Shown here piece by piece: positions 54,234 through 63,200 of a DNA stretch of 64,000 bases. The notes beneath the pieces are model-generated. The model was not told the DNA's origin and ran no database searches. It worked only from the letters and a program-made list of their open reading frames with translations. Source of the DNA: Erythrobacter sp. BLCC-B19 (GTDB taxonomy: Bacteria > Pseudomonadota > Alphaproteobacteria > Sphingomonadales > Sphingomonadaceae); contig NZ_CP117516.1 of assembly GCF_028621955.1 (NCBI RefSeq), positions 1,324,001 to 1,388,000 of the forward strand. The letters run 5' to 3'. Made by a program: the position numbers and the translations under genes. The first letter of the stretch is position 1, and each line of letters starts with the position of its first letter.

Positions 54234-54620
54234 ATGGCCTACGCTCTCGATCACCTCACGATCCTCTCGCGCGATCCCGATAGGGCCGCAGCCTTTTATG
54301 GCTTCCTGCTCCCCCGGATCGGCTTCACGCAAAAGAAGCGTGGCATCTGGGCCAATGCGTCGGGGCTCCACATCCAGTTCACGAAGGCAAAGGAAGGGAC
54401 GGGCGATTATGGCCGCTACGCCCCCGGCCTCAACCATTTCGGATTTTCCGCGCCCAGCGCCGAGGCGGTAGAGGCCCTTGCTGCGGAGTTTGCCCAGGCG
54501 GGGATCGAAGCAAGGCTCCAGCGTTTCGAACCCGGCATCACCGCGCTGTTCGTGCCCGATCCCGATGGCCTCAGGGTGGAGATCAGCCACTATCCGCCGG
54601 GCGTCCCGCCAGTCGATTGA
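54234..54620 (+). CDS. VOC-family (glyoxalase-like) protein
   Basis: A 128-residue glyoxalase/bleomycin-resistance fold protein. It begins YALDHLTILSRDPDRAAAFYG, has GLNHFGFSAPSAEAV in the middle and ALFVPDPDGLRVEISHYPP at the C-terminus, with His and Glu at the usual metal-ligand positions. The substrate is unknown. Two starts are possible (54222 and 54234); the latter gives the usual family N-terminus, and neither has a strong Shine-Dalgarno sequence. Confidence 0.82.
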   Translation: MAYALDHLTILSRDPDRAAAFYGFLLPRIGFTQKKRGIWANASGLHIQFTKAKEGTGDYGRYAPGLNHFGFSAPSAEAVEALAAEFAQAGIEARLQRFEPGITALFVPDPDGLRVEISHYPPGVPPVD

Positions 54621-54633
54621 GAGAGACTTTCCG

Positions 54634-55155
54634 ATGACCTTCGCTGACAGGTCGAGACCGTCAAGGCCGAGCCTCGGACAGCGCATCGGGGCCGCTTGCC
54701 TGAGCGTGCTTCTGCTCTTGATCGGCAGCTGCACCGCCTATGATTACGGGTCGCGCTATGCCTCGTGGATGGGGCTCGACAAGGCAGGCGTCGTTGCCGC
54801 GGCGCAGTGGTATGTGCGCGAGCGGGCGCCGGGGCAGAAGGTCTGCCTCTACGTCGCGACCTGCGCCAAGGGCCGCGCTCGGCTGGCGCTGGTCAAGGAT
54901 ATGGCGGCGTGGGATGTCGAGGCGACCCGCCAGCTGGCATGGGATCGGCGCTTCAGCGATGCCTGCCCGGGCTATACCGCCAATCTCGCGCTCGAAGTGG
55001 CACAGGGCGGGCCGCAGTCGCCGCCGCTGGGCACGGAGCGCGCGGTGTGGTCGTTCTACCTCGACCGCTTCCGGCCATGGCAGACGCATGACTTCTCGGC
55101 CTTCAGCGAGAAGCCAACGGAGCCCTGCACGCCCGAACACGCGATCGCCGGCTAA
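54634..55155 (+). CDS. Small membrane-anchored or lipo-protein, unknown function
   Basis: A 173-residue protein with a basic N-terminus and one hydrophobic segment (AACLSVLLLLIGSC) that resembles a weak lipobox. The mature part contains several Cys (VCLYVATC, DACPGYTANLALEV) and no recognised domain. It follows the VOC gene by 13 bases. It overlaps the convergent carboxylesterase gene by four bases at the stop codons. Confidence 0.6.
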   Translation: MTFADRSRPSRPSLGQRIGAACLSVLLLLIGSCTAYDYGSRYASWMGLDKAGVVAAAQWYVRERAPGQKVCLYVATCAKGRARLALVKDMAAWDVEATRQLAWDRRFSDACPGYTANLALEVAQGGPQSPPLGTERAVWSFYLDRFRPWQTHDFSAFSEKPTEPCTPEHAIAG

Positions 55156-56138
55156 CGCGGAATATCGCGCCGCTCGTAAACCGGCACGCCGCCTGTGCGG
55201 ACATGGGCATCAATGAAGCTCGCGGTCTTGTCGGCGATCGATTGCCCGTCGACCGTCAGCACGAAGAATCCGCTGCCGTTGAAATCGTGCTCGCCGCCGA
55301 TGATCGAATAGAGCGTGAAGGGCACGCCTGCGCGCTGCGCCTGATTGGTCAGCTCGGTTGCGCGCAGATAGGGCACCGTGCTGTCAGCGGTGCCGTGCAT
55401 CACGAACAGCGGCGGCTCGCCCGCTTCCATGTCGCCGACGCGGAAATGGCCACCCCAGTAATCGACCGCGACCCGCACCGGGGGCCGGGCAATCGCATAT
55501 TCGTCGAGACTATAGGCCAAATGCATCACCGTGAAGGCTCCGGCCGAACTGCCCCACAGGCCGAAGCGCTGCGGGTCGATGCACCAGGCGGCGGCATTGG
55601 TCTCGGCCCAGCGCAGCGCGCGCGTCGCATCCTCGACCGCCGCGGTGAAAGCGGTGACGCGCGCGGGCGGCTCGGTGGTGTTGAGCGCCTGAAAGTCGCG
55701 TTCGAACTGCGCGAATTCGCTGCCGATCACCGGATTGTCGCCCTGCAAGCGATAGGAGATCGAGACGAGGTTGATCCCCCGGTTCGCCAGCGCCTGCGCG
55801 ATCGTATCGACATTGCCGCCCCGCCGACTGCCGCCGACAAAGCCGCCCCCATGGACGAACATCACCGTCGGGCGCGGAGCGGTGCAGGGTGTATCGGGAC
55901 GGTAGATATCGAGCTGGAGCGTCTGTGTGCCGCCCGCCACCGCGCCGCTGCCATAGGTGATGTTGGGGGTCTGGACGACACCGACCGGGGCGGGGGTGGG
56001 GGTGGGGGTCGGAGTGGGAGAAGGCGAGGGCGTTGGCGTGCCCCCGGTGGGCGGCGGGGCGCTGGTGTCTTCACCCCCGCACCCTGCGACCATGACGGCC
56101 AGTGCCGTACCGATTGCCCATGCCGCTTTGCGTCCCAT
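55152..56138 (-). CDS. Carboxylesterase-like lipoprotein (alpha/beta-hydrolase)
   Basis: A 328-residue lipoprotein: signal WAIGTALAVMVAGC, then a Pro/Thr/Ser linker (TPTPSPSPTPTPTPTP). The hydrolase domain has HGGGFVGGSRRGG (oxyanion), nucleophile GSSAGAF, acid HGTADSTVP and catalytic His EHDF. It looks like an esterase or acetyl-xylan-type enzyme of the outer envelope. The start ATG at 56138 is supported by GAGGG seven bases upstream. It lies 44 bases downstream of tadA on the same strand. Confidence 0.82.
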   Translation of the reverse strand: MGRKAAWAIGTALAVMVAGCGGEDTSAPPPTGGTPTPSPSPTPTPTPTPAPVGVVQTPNITYGSGAVAGGTQTLQLDIYRPDTPCTAPRPTVMFVHGGGFVGGSRRGGNVDTIAQALANRGINLVSISYRLQGDNPVIGSEFAQFERDFQALNTTEPPARVTAFTAAVEDATRALRWAETNAAAWCIDPQRFGLWGSSAGAFTVMHLAYSLDEYAIARPPVRVAVDYWGGHFRVGDMEAGEPPLFVMHGTADSTVPYLRATELTNQAQRAGVPFTLYSIIGGEHDFNGSGFFVLTVDGQSIADKTASFIDAHVRTGGVPVYERRDIPR

Positions 56139-56182
56139 GCCAGACCCTCGTGCTGCGCCGCCCATGCCGCGCCATCGCACAC

Positions 56183-56638
56183 TCAACGCCGAGCGCTGAA
56201 AAACCCTTTGAGAAGCGCGGCGGATTCAGACTCGCCCATGCCGGAATAGACCTCGGGTCGATGCAGGCACTGCGGTTGGTCGAACACCCGCGCGCCGTGT
56301 TCCACCGCGCCGCCCTTGGGATCGCTCGCCGCGTAATAGAGCCGCGCGATCCGGGCATGGGCGATGGCCCCTGCACACATCGCGCAGGGTTCAAGCGTCA
56401 CCCAAAGCTCGCACCCGGTCAGCCGTTCATCCCCCAGCGCCTTGGCCGCGGCGCGAATCGCCATGATTTCGGCATGGGCGGTGGGGTCGTGATCGGTGCG
56501 GGGCGCGTTATGCGCCTGTGCGATGATCGCGCCACCCTTGACGATCACCGCGCCAATCGGCACTTCGCCCGCATCGGCGGCGGCGCGCGCAGCGTCGAGC
56601 GCGGCTTGCATCGGCGGGGGAAGCGGCCAGCTGTTCAT
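56183..56638 (-). CDS. tadA: tRNA-specific adenosine deaminase (TadA-like)
   Basis: A 151-residue cytidine-deaminase-fold enzyme. The zinc site is visible: HAE ([14 protein letters not shown]) and PCAMC ([12 protein letters not shown]). The sequence [14 protein letters not shown] and [18 protein letters not shown] fit TadA, which converts A34 to inosine in tRNA-Arg(ACG). The ATG at 56638 is chosen. It is divergent from rpmB. Confidence 0.92.
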   Translation of the reverse strand: MNSWPLPPPMQAALDAARAAADAGEVPIGAVIVKGGAIIAQAHNAPRTDHDPTAHAEIMAIRAAAKALGDERLTGCELWVTLEPCAMCAGAIAHARIARLYYAASDPKGGAVEHGARVFDQPQCLHRPEVYSGMGESESAALLKGFFSARR

Positions 56639-56768
56639 CCCCCGCGGGCTAGCCCCGTCAGCGCAGGCGCGCAACTTGCTTGACGATTCGGGTCTGCCCC
56701 GTTATGCGCGCCGCTTTCCTTGCCCAGCCTCGTGCCCGGGCCTGACCTTTATCGAGAAGAGACACATC

Positions 56769-57056
56769 ATGTCGCGCATCTGCGAACTGACCGGCAAGGG
56801 CCGCCAGGTCGGCCACAATGTGAGCCACGCCAACAACAAGACCAAGCGCGTGTTTCTGCCCAACCTGCAGAACGTGACGCTGATGAGCGAAAAGCTGGAG
56901 CGCAGCTTCAAGTTCCGCGTCTCGACCCACGGTCTGCGCTCGGTCGAGCACAATGGTGGGCTCGACAACTGGCTGCTCAAGACCAGCGACGACAAGCTTT
57001 CGGCCAACGCGCAGAAGGTGAAGCGCGAGCTGGTGAAGGCCAACGCCGCCGCTTAA
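56769..57056 (+). CDS. rpmB: 50S ribosomal protein L28
   Basis: A 95-residue ribosomal protein: [23 protein letters not shown] at the start matches L28. The central [22 protein letters not shown] and KRELVKANA at the end also fit. A strong intrinsic terminator follows at 57098-57122. Confidence 0.97.
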   Translation: MSRICELTGKGRQVGHNVSHANNKTKRVFLPNLQNVTLMSEKLERSFKFRVSTHGLRSVEHNGGLDNWLLKTSDDKLSANAQKVKRELVKANAAA

Positions 57057-57097
57057 GCCGCGCCTGTCCCCTTGAGGGCTGGTAGCGAATCGAACAA

Positions 57098-57122
57098 GCG
57101 TCCGGGTTTCCGGGCGCTTTTT
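57098..57122 (+). terminator. Intrinsic terminator of rpmB
   Basis: GCGTCCGG (57098-57105) and CCGGGCGC (57110-57117) pair with one G-U, four-base loop, followed by five T (57118-57122). It lies 42 bases after the rpmB stop. Confidence 0.85.
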
Positions 57123-57151
57123 CGTATTTGTTTTCCGATCGCGCTTTGCGC

Positions 57152-57246
57152 GATGCAGACTTCCCGTCGCGCCTCCCCACCCGGCCACCAAGAATACCAT
57201 TACGGTATGGTGGCCGGGTGGGGAGGCGGGGCGGGAGGTCTGCGTC
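57152..57246. repeat. Large imperfect palindrome with 39-base arms
   Basis: The arm 57152-57190 is repeated inverted at 57208-57246, with 35 of 39 positions matching. The inner 21 bases of each arm (CGCCTCCCCACCCGGCCACCA and its complement) match perfectly. The 17-base centre contains a small inner stem ATACC/GGTAT. It fills the gap between rpmB and the convergent phytase-like gene. It resembles a REPIN or small inverted-repeat mobile element. Confidence 0.75.
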
Positions 57247-57279
57247 ACCGCAGGTGGCCGCCAACCAAGCACGCCTCCC

Positions 57280-58248
57280 TCACCCCTTCCAGTCGAACCG
57301 CACCAGCAGGCTCTTCTGGAAGGCTGAGAGATTGTCGTCCGAGATCAGCCAGACGGCGCCCTTGGCCGGATCATCGGCTGAGGGGATGAAGGCGATTCCT
57401 TCGAAATTGTCGGCAAAGATGCCGCCCTGCAGCCGTTGGATGATCCGCGCGCGCCATGTGCTGCCGGGCTTGATCATGCGCGAATCGGCGATGGCGATGG
57501 CGGTGTCGAAGCGCACCGGAAAGGCATATTCGACCCGGCGCAGGAGGATCAGCACCCGCCCGTCGGGCAGCGCGGTGGCGTCGACGGGGTCGTAATCGGG
57601 CCAGGACTGGAACTGGAAGCGGGCCGCCTCGCCGGGTTTCACCGGGTCGCCGGGGAACAGCAGTGCCCGGTGCAGCAACGCCTCGCCGCGCTTGGAGCCC
57701 TCGGCGATCACCACGAACCGCCCGTCGGCAAGGCGCACCATCGTCTCGGGCCCGCTATTGTCGCTCCAGCGCTCCATTTCGGGCGGCTCGCGATGCGCGC
57801 GCGCGCCGCCGGGCGACAGGCGTTCGATGCGGTTGTAATACTCATAGGCCGCCCACAAGGTGCCGCTCGCCGGATCATGCGCGAGCGCTTCGAGATCGAC
57901 CACCTCGCTGCGGGTGCTGGCGCGCAGGGCGATGAAGCGGAAGCTGTCGGGGGCGACCTTCGGGGCAGGGCCGGTGAGGTCGATGTCGAGCAGCCAGCCG
58001 CGGTCGCTGCCCGCGATCAGCTTTGTGCGCCCTGCGGCGACGAGTGCGGAAAAGCCCCCGAACCAGCCATGTGCTGCGGTCAGTTCCCACACCCCGGTCA
58101 GCGCCAGCTCGCCTGCCACCCCTTCGCGTGTCGCCAGCGGCGTGACCGTGACCACGGCGCCATTCTGGCGAAGGCCCGTGGGGGTGCGCAGGAACGTGCC
58201 GGGGGCCAGCCCGATGACGACAAGAGCGAGAAGCAGCCAGCGGACCAT
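57280..58248 (-). CDS. Esterase-like activity of phytase family protein
   Basis: A 322-residue protein with an N-terminal hydrophobic signal (WLLLALVVIGLAPGTFL). It has the beta-propeller style of the phytase-like esterase family: GGFSALVAAG, DLEALAHDPASGTLWAAYE, FVVIAEGSKRGEAL, FADNFEGIAF and VWLISDDNLSAFQKSLLV. The name describes the family; the reaction is not established here. The ATG at 58248 is preferred to an in-frame GTG at 58272. Confidence 0.8.
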   Translation of the reverse strand: MVRWLLLALVVIGLAPGTFLRTPTGLRQNGAVVTVTPLATREGVAGELALTGVWELTAAHGWFGGFSALVAAGRTKLIAGSDRGWLLDIDLTGPAPKVAPDSFRFIALRASTRSEVVDLEALAHDPASGTLWAAYEYYNRIERLSPGGARAHREPPEMERWSDNSGPETMVRLADGRFVVIAEGSKRGEALLHRALLFPGDPVKPGEAARFQFQSWPDYDPVDATALPDGRVLILLRRVEYAFPVRFDTAIAIADSRMIKPGSTWRARIIQRLQGGIFADNFEGIAFIPSADDPAKGAVWLISDDNLSAFQKSLLVRFDWKG

Positions 58249-58340
58249 GCTTTCAAGGCCTTGAGGCTTCACGTGAGCATGGTCAACCGCGATGGCGGTC
58301 TAGGCGGCCATCGCGGGCGACCGGTTGCTTCGAGAGAGGA

Positions 58341-58544
58341 TCAGCCGAGGCCGAGCAGGCGCCGGGTCGCGATCTCGCACGAGGCATAGGCCTCTTGCCG
58401 CTCGGCGCTCCAGTAGAGCAGCTCGGCAAGCGGGATCGCCTCGCCCGTCACCGCGCACAGCACATGGCTGCCCGGGCGCAGGACGCGGAAGCTCGAGGGG
58501 CCGTAGTAAAGCTTGGCCGTCTTGTCGGCGGAGGACATCAACAT
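58341..58544 (-). CDS. DUF2093 protein
   Basis: A 67-residue protein matching the small alphaproteobacterial DUF2093 family: KLYYGPSSFRVLRPGSHVLCAVTG and AIPLAELLYWSAERQEAY. The function is unknown. It lies 24 bases after xseA on the same strand, a common alphaproteobacterial neighbour. The ATG at 58544 is chosen; nearby in-frame starts at 58538 and 58550 are possible. Confidence 0.85.
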   Translation of the reverse strand: MLMSSADKTAKLYYGPSSFRVLRPGSHVLCAVTGEAIPLAELLYWSAERQEAYASCEIATRRLLGLG

Positions 58545-58568
58545 GGGCACAAGGATAGCACCGAGTGG

Positions 58569-60056
58569 CTAGCTGAACAAATCATCTTGTTGCGGCGAGG
58601 GGGCGACGGGCCGTTTGCGCGGAGGCGAAGCTGGCGGCGCGGCCGGGGCCGGGGCCGGGGCGGGCGCGGCGCCAGCCGGATGTGCCGCAAGCGTGCCGTC
58701 GCGGAATTGCACCGTCAGCAGCGCCGCGCTTGCTGCCTCGGCGCGGGTGGTCAACGCGCGTCCCTCGGCATTGCGGATGATGGCGTAGCCGCGCTCCAGC
58801 GGCTTTTCGGGATGGAGCTGGCTCATCACCCGCGTCAGTGCGGCGAGCCGGTCAGACCCGTGCCGCAAGGGCCGCTCGATCAACGCCGCGCTGAGGCGCG
58901 CCCGGTCAAGCCGCCGCTGCGCCTCGCTCGCCGAGCGGGTCAGCAGGCTGGGCGAAAGCCGCGCGCCCACCCCGGCGAGCCGCTCGCGTCCCTTGGCCGA
59001 ACGGTCACCCAGCGCGCGGCGCAGGCGGTCGGACAGGTCATCGAGCCGCTGGGCCTGCGGGGCGAGGAGATGTTCCGGGCGCGGCAGCAAGCGGGCCCGC
59101 GCTTCGAGCCGCTCGCGTCCCAGCTCGACCGGACGATACACCGCGCGGCGCTGGCGGGCGGCGAGATCGGTGAGGGTGAAGGCAAGGTCGGCGCGCACCG
59201 GCACGGCCATTTCGGCGGCAGCGGTGGGCGTGGGCGCGCGGCGATCGGCGGCGAAATCGGCGAGCGTGGTGTCGGTCTCATGCCCTACGGCGCTGATGAC
59301 GGGGATCGAGCATTCGGCGATGGCGCGCACCACCACTTCCTCGTTGAAGCTCCACAGATCCTCGATCGAGCCGCCCCCGCGTGCGACGATCACCACGTCG
59401 GGGCGGGGGATGGGGCCACCCGCTTCCAGCGCCGAGAACCCGCGCACCGCCGCCGCCACCTGCTCGGCCGCGCCTTGTCCTTGCACCAGCACCGGCCAGA
59501 CCAGCACGTGGCTCGGGAAACGGTCGGCGAGGCGGTGGAGAATGTCGCGGATCACCGCGCCGGTCGGCGAGGTGACGACCCCGATCACACGCGGCAGGAA
59601 GGGCAGGGGACGCTTGCGGCCCGCGTCGAACAGCCCTTCAGCTGCCAGCCGAGCGCGGGTCTTCTCCAGCAGCGCCAGCAGCGCGCCCTCGCCCGCCAGC
59701 TCCATGGAATCGATCACGATCTGGTATTTGGAGCGCCCGGGATAGGTCGTCAGCTTGCCGGTGGCGATCACCTCAAGGCCATCTTCGGCGCGGAAGTTGA
59801 GGCGGGCCGCGTTGCCCTTCCACATCACCCCGTCGATCACCGCGCCGTCATCCTTCAGGGCGCAGTAGAAGTGGCCGGATGCCGCGCGCTTCACCCCCGA
59901 CAATTCGCCGCGCAGCCGCACGAAGCCGAAGCGGTCCTCGACCGTGCGCTTCAGCAGCGCGGAAATCTCGCTGATGGTCAGCGGCTGGGCGTTGTCGCCC
60001 TGCCGTTCGCGCGCTACCAGCCCGGCATCACTTTCGGAGTTGGGCGGAGGGGCCAT
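58569..60056 (-). CDS. xseA: Exodeoxyribonuclease VII large subunit
   Basis: A 495-residue nuclease subunit. The N-terminal OB-fold has [26 protein letters not shown], and the catalytic core includes [32 protein letters not shown], and [29 protein letters not shown] long coiled region and a C-terminal Pro/Ala tail ending in QQDDLFS complete it. It degrades single-stranded DNA with XseB (not in the window). Its ATG overlaps the purD ATG on the other strand (CATG), and AGGA six bases upstream lies within purD codons. Confidence 0.95.
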   Translation of the reverse strand: MAPPPNSESDAGLVARERQGDNAQPLTISEISALLKRTVEDRFGFVRLRGELSGVKRAASGHFYCALKDDGAVIDGVMWKGNAARLNFRAEDGLEVIATGKLTTYPGRSKYQIVIDSMELAGEGALLALLEKTRARLAAEGLFDAGRKRPLPFLPRVIGVVTSPTGAVIRDILHRLADRFPSHVLVWPVLVQGQGAAEQVAAAVRGFSALEAGGPIPRPDVVIVARGGGSIEDLWSFNEEVVVRAIAECSIPVISAVGHETDTTLADFAADRRAPTPTAAAEMAVPVRADLAFTLTDLAARQRRAVYRPVELGRERLEARARLLPRPEHLLAPQAQRLDDLSDRLRRALGDRSAKGRERLAGVGARLSPSLLTRSASEAQRRLDRARLSAALIERPLRHGSDRLAALTRVMSQLHPEKPLERGYAIIRNAEGRALTTRAEAASAALLTVQFRDGTLAAHPAGAAPAPAPAPAAPPASPPRKRPVAPSPQQDDLFS

Positions 60057-61329
60057 GAATATCCTGCTTCTGGGGTCTGGGGGCCGCGAACATGCGCTGG
60101 CGTGGAAGCTGGCGCAATCCCCTGCCTGCGACCGGCTCTATGCTGCCCCCGGAAATCCCGGTATCGCCGAGGAAGCCGAGTGCGTGGCGCTCGACGCGAC
60201 CGATCATGGCGCGGTGATCGCCTTTTGCCGCGAGCACACCATCGGCCTCGTGGTCGTCGGCCCCGAGGCGCCGCTGGTCGACGGGCTGTCGGATTCGCTG
60301 CGGGCGGCGGGCGTGCCGGTGTTCGGCCCTTCGCAGGCGGCGGCGCAGCTCGAGGGCTCCAAGGGCTTTACCAAGGACCTCTGCGCCCGCGCCGGCATCC
60401 CCACCGCAGGCTATGTCCGCACCAGCAGCCTTGAGGAAGCCCGCGCTGCCCTTGCCAGCTTCCAGCCGCCTTACGTGCTCAAGGCCGATGGCCTCGCGGC
60501 AGGCAAGGGCGTGGTGATCGCCGCGACCCTCGCCGAGGCCGAGGAAACCCTCGCCGATATGTTCGGCGGCGCCTTCGGCGGGGCGGGCGCGCAGGTGGTG
60601 ATCGAGGAATTCATGGAAGGCGAGGAAGCGAGCTTCTTCGCGCTCACCGACGGCACCGCGATCGTCCCCTTCGGCTCGGCGCAGGACCACAAGCGCGTGG
60701 GCGACGGCGACACCGGCCCCAACACCGGCGGGATGGGCGCCTATTCCCCCGCGCCGGTGCTGACGAGCGAATTGCAGGCCCGCGTGATGGCCGAGATCAT
60801 CGCACCCACGGTGCGCACCATGCGCGCAGAGGGGAACCCCTATCAGGGCGTGCTCTTTGCCGGGCTGATGTTGACCGCCGACGGCCCCAAACTGATTGAA
60901 TACAACGCCCGCTTCGGCGACCCCGAATGTCAGGTGCTGATGATGCGCCTTGAGAGTGATCTGGTGGCGCTGATGCTCGCCTGTGCCACGGGCACGCTCG
61001 AAGGCACCGAGGTCGCCCTCAGCGATGCAACCGCGCTGACCGTGGTGATGGCGGCCAAGGGCTACCCCGGCACGCCCGTGAAGGGTGGCGCGATCGACTT
61101 GGCGGGGGTGGAGCCGGGCGCGGTCAAGATATTCCACGCCGGCACCGCGCTTGCGGACGGCGCGCTGGTGGCGAATGGCGGCCGGGTGCTCGCCGTCACC
61201 GCGATGGGCGCCAGCGTCACCGAAGCGCAGGCCAAGGCCTATGCCGCGGTCAATGCGATCCGCTTCCCCTCAGGCTTCTGCCGCCGCGACATCGGCTGGC
61301 GGGAAGTGGCGCGGGAGCAGGCGGTATAA
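60055..61329 (+). CDS. purD: Phosphoribosylamine-glycine ligase
   Basis: A 424-residue ATP-grasp enzyme of purine synthesis. It starts [19 protein letters not shown] and has [58 protein letters not shown] and the [15 protein letters not shown] metal site. The length is normal. The ribosome site GGAGG (60047-60051) lies inside the xseA coding region on the opposite strand, since the two start codons overlap. A GC-rich inverted repeat follows the stop. Confidence 0.97.
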   Translation: MNILLLGSGGREHALAWKLAQSPACDRLYAAPGNPGIAEEAECVALDATDHGAVIAFCREHTIGLVVVGPEAPLVDGLSDSLRAAGVPVFGPSQAAAQLEGSKGFTKDLCARAGIPTAGYVRTSSLEEARAALASFQPPYVLKADGLAAGKGVVIAATLAEAEETLADMFGGAFGGAGAQVVIEEFMEGEEASFFALTDGTAIVPFGSAQDHKRVGDGDTGPNTGGMGAYSPAPVLTSELQARVMAEIIAPTVRTMRAEGNPYQGVLFAGLMLTADGPKLIEYNARFGDPECQVLMMRLESDLVALMLACATGTLEGTEVALSDATALTVVMAAKGYPGTPVKGGAIDLAGVEPGAVKIFHAGTALADGALVANGGRVLAVTAMGASVTEAQAKAYAAVNAIRFPSGFCRRDIGWREVAREQAV

Positions 61330-61358
61330 CCAGCCACTCCTCTGGCTTATTCCGCCTT

Positions 61359-61435
61359 CCCGGGCTTGACCCGGGACCCCGCTTCTCCTTCTTTCCAGCG
61401 TGACAAGGCAGTGGGGCCCCGGATCAAGTCCGGGG
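61359..61435. repeat. Inverted pair of CCGGG palindromes (REPIN-like), second copy
   Basis: CCCGGG-CTTGA-CCCGGG (61359-61375) with the flank ACCCCGCTTC is followed by the inverted unit CCCCGGA-TCAAG-TCCGGGG (61417-61435). The left unit and its flank match the pair at 32603-32678 base for base. It lies after purD and could act as its transcript end. Confidence 0.7.
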
Positions 61436-61528
61436 AGGCGAGTTGGCGATCAACCCCTCCAGGTGTGCCGATCAGCAAATTTGATCCCGATCAAAGACGC
61501 TGGCCTTGGGCAGGCCCACAAGGCCAGC

Positions 61529-61912
61529 ATGACCCACCGCCTCACCTTCATCGCCGCTGCGACCTTGGCCCTCGCCGCCTGCGCCGCCGCGCCCGGCATC
61601 GACAATCCGCCGCCCATGCTCGGCAAGGCGACCGCGCCCTCGCCCGATACCCGTGCGCCGGCCTTTATCGAGGCGGCTTGCGGGGGGTGTCATGCGGTCG
61701 AGCCACCGTTCCTCTCGCCCAATCCGGCCTCGCCCAGCTTTGCCGCGATTGCCAACCGGCCGGGGCTGTCGGAGCGGTCGCTCGCGGATTGGCTGGCCGA
61801 CGCGCACAATTACCCGGAGGATATGGACTTCACCCTCACCCGCCCTCAGATCGACCAGATCGCGGGCTACATGGTGACCCTGCGCGACGCGGGCTACGTG
61901 CCCGACGAATAG
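61529..61912 (+). CDS. Small c-type cytochrome
   Basis: A 127-residue protein with an exported N-terminus (LTFIAAATLALAACAAAPG) whose AAC resembles a lipobox. The haem-binding motif is CGGCH (FIEAACGGCHAVEPP), near residue 53. SFAAIANRPGLSERSLADWL and YMVTLRDAGYVPDE fit a class I mono-haem cytochrome; a distal Met is in MDFTLTRPQ or YMVTL. It probably transfers electrons in the periplasm. The start is the ATG at 61529. Confidence 0.85.
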   Translation: MTHRLTFIAAATLALAACAAAPGIDNPPPMLGKATAPSPDTRAPAFIEAACGGCHAVEPPFLSPNPASPSFAAIANRPGLSERSLADWLADAHNYPEDMDFTLTRPQIDQIAGYMVTLRDAGYVPDE

Positions 61913-61966
61913 CGCCGCGTCATCGCACACGGCGATCCAGGCGCAGACCCACCGTGTGGCGTTGAT

Positions 61967-62067
61967 CGGCTGTGAAGCAGCCGCGAGCGCACGCGCGTGA
62001 GCCGCAGGTGCTCAAGCCCGCAGGGCTTGAAACAGCACCGAGGACGTGCCCGCGGAGGCGGGCACGC
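61967..62067 (+). ncRNA. Four-hairpin intergenic structured element, copy B
   Basis: Plus strand order: CGGCTG/CAGCCG (61967-61983), CACG-CG-CGTG (61990-61999), an outer GGTGCT/AGCACC stem (62007-62012 with 62034-62039) enclosing CAAGCCC-GCA-GGGCTTG, and GTGCCCGC-GGAG-GCGGGCAC (62046-62065). The linkers GCGA, GCCGCA, AAAC and GAGGAC match copies A and C while every stem differs. Its last stem ends eight bases before the stop of the convergent PfkB-kinase gene. Confidence 0.6.
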
Positions 62068-62073
62068 AAGGCA

Positions 62074-63072
62074 TCAAAGCCTTTCTTCCATCAGCTTGAG
62101 CATATCGGCCTCGGGCCGCGGGCCGTAATGCGCGATCACTTCCGAGGCGCAGATCGCGCCGCGCTTGAGGCAGCGGGTCAGCGGCTCGCCCTTGGCATAG
62201 CCCGACAGGAAGCCTGCCGCGAACTGATCGCCCGCGCCGGTGGTGTCGACCACCTTGATCACCGGCACCGCGGCGACTTCGGCGCGCTCGCCGTGCGCGA
62301 TCGCGACGGCGCCCTTCTCGCTGCGGGTCGCCACCAGCACCGGCACCTTGCCGGCGACAGCGGCGAGGCCCGCCTCGAAGTCGTCCTCGCCCGTCAGCGT
62401 CGCCAGCTCGGTTTCGTTGACGAACAGGATGTCGATGATGCCGTCCTCGATCATGCTGCGGAAATCGTCGCCGTGGCGGGCGATCACGAAGCTTTCGGAG
62501 GCGGTGAAGGCGACCTTGCGGCCCGCTTCGCGCGCGACTTCGATGGCGCGGCGCATGGCGCGGCGGGGCTCTTCGGGATCCCACAGATAGCCTTCGAGAT
62601 AGAGGATCGCGGCGCTGGCGATCAGCTCTTCATCGAGCGCTGCGGCAGGCAGGAACTGGCCTGCGCCGAGGAAGGTGTTCATCGTGCGCTCGCCATCGGG
62701 CGTCACGAAGATCAGCACGCGGCCCGTCGCCGGTTCGCCGCTGCGGGCGGGCGTGTCGAAGTCGATGCCGGTGGCGCGCATATCGTGGCGGAACACCTTG
62801 CCGAGCTGGTCGTCGGCGACCTGCCCGATGAAGGCGCATTGCAGGCCGAGCGTGGCGAGCCCCGCCAGCGTGTTCGCCGCCGACCCGCCCGAAAGCTCGC
62901 GGGCGGGCGGCATGGCTTCGTAGAGTTCCTCGGCCCGCGCCTCGTCGATCAGGGTCATGCCGCCGCGGTTCAGTTGCAGCTCCTCGATCAGCTCCTCCTC
63001 GCAAGAGGCGATCACGTCGACCACGGCATTGCCGATGGCGATCACGTCGTAACGGGGGGCGGTGTCGGGCAC
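62074..63072 (-). CDS. PfkB-family carbohydrate/adenosine kinase
   Basis: A 332-residue ribokinase-fold kinase. It has YDVIAIGNAVVDVIAS, the LSGGSAANTLAGLATLG motif, and the C-terminal DTTGAGDQFAAGFLSGYA with the catalytic Asp. The pattern is that of the alphaproteobacterial adenosine/sugar kinases of the PfkB family. The substrate cannot be fixed from sequence alone. The start is a GTG at 63072 with AAGGA upstream; the longer in-frame sequence lacks homology-like features. Copy B of the structured element abuts its stop. Confidence 0.88.
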   Translation of the reverse strand: MPDTAPRYDVIAIGNAVVDVIASCEEELIEELQLNRGGMTLIDEARAEELYEAMPPARELSGGSAANTLAGLATLGLQCAFIGQVADDQLGKVFRHDMRATGIDFDTPARSGEPATGRVLIFVTPDGERTMNTFLGAGQFLPAAALDEELIASAAILYLEGYLWDPEEPRRAMRRAIEVAREAGRKVAFTASESFVIARHGDDFRSMIEDGIIDILFVNETELATLTGEDDFEAGLAAVAGKVPVLVATRSEKGAVAIAHGERAEVAAVPVIKVVDTTGAGDQFAAGFLSGYAKGEPLTRCLKRGAICASEVIAHYGPRPEADMLKLMEERL

Positions 63073-63200
63073 TTGGGGGTTCCTTGGGTTGAGAAAAAGC
63101 GCGCTCCGCCTAGCCGCCTTCGTCGCGTGCGCCAAGCCATCTGTGCGTGGGGACGGCAGGTGCGTTGACTTCACGCGAGGGCCGCCGCATCGGGTGGGCC

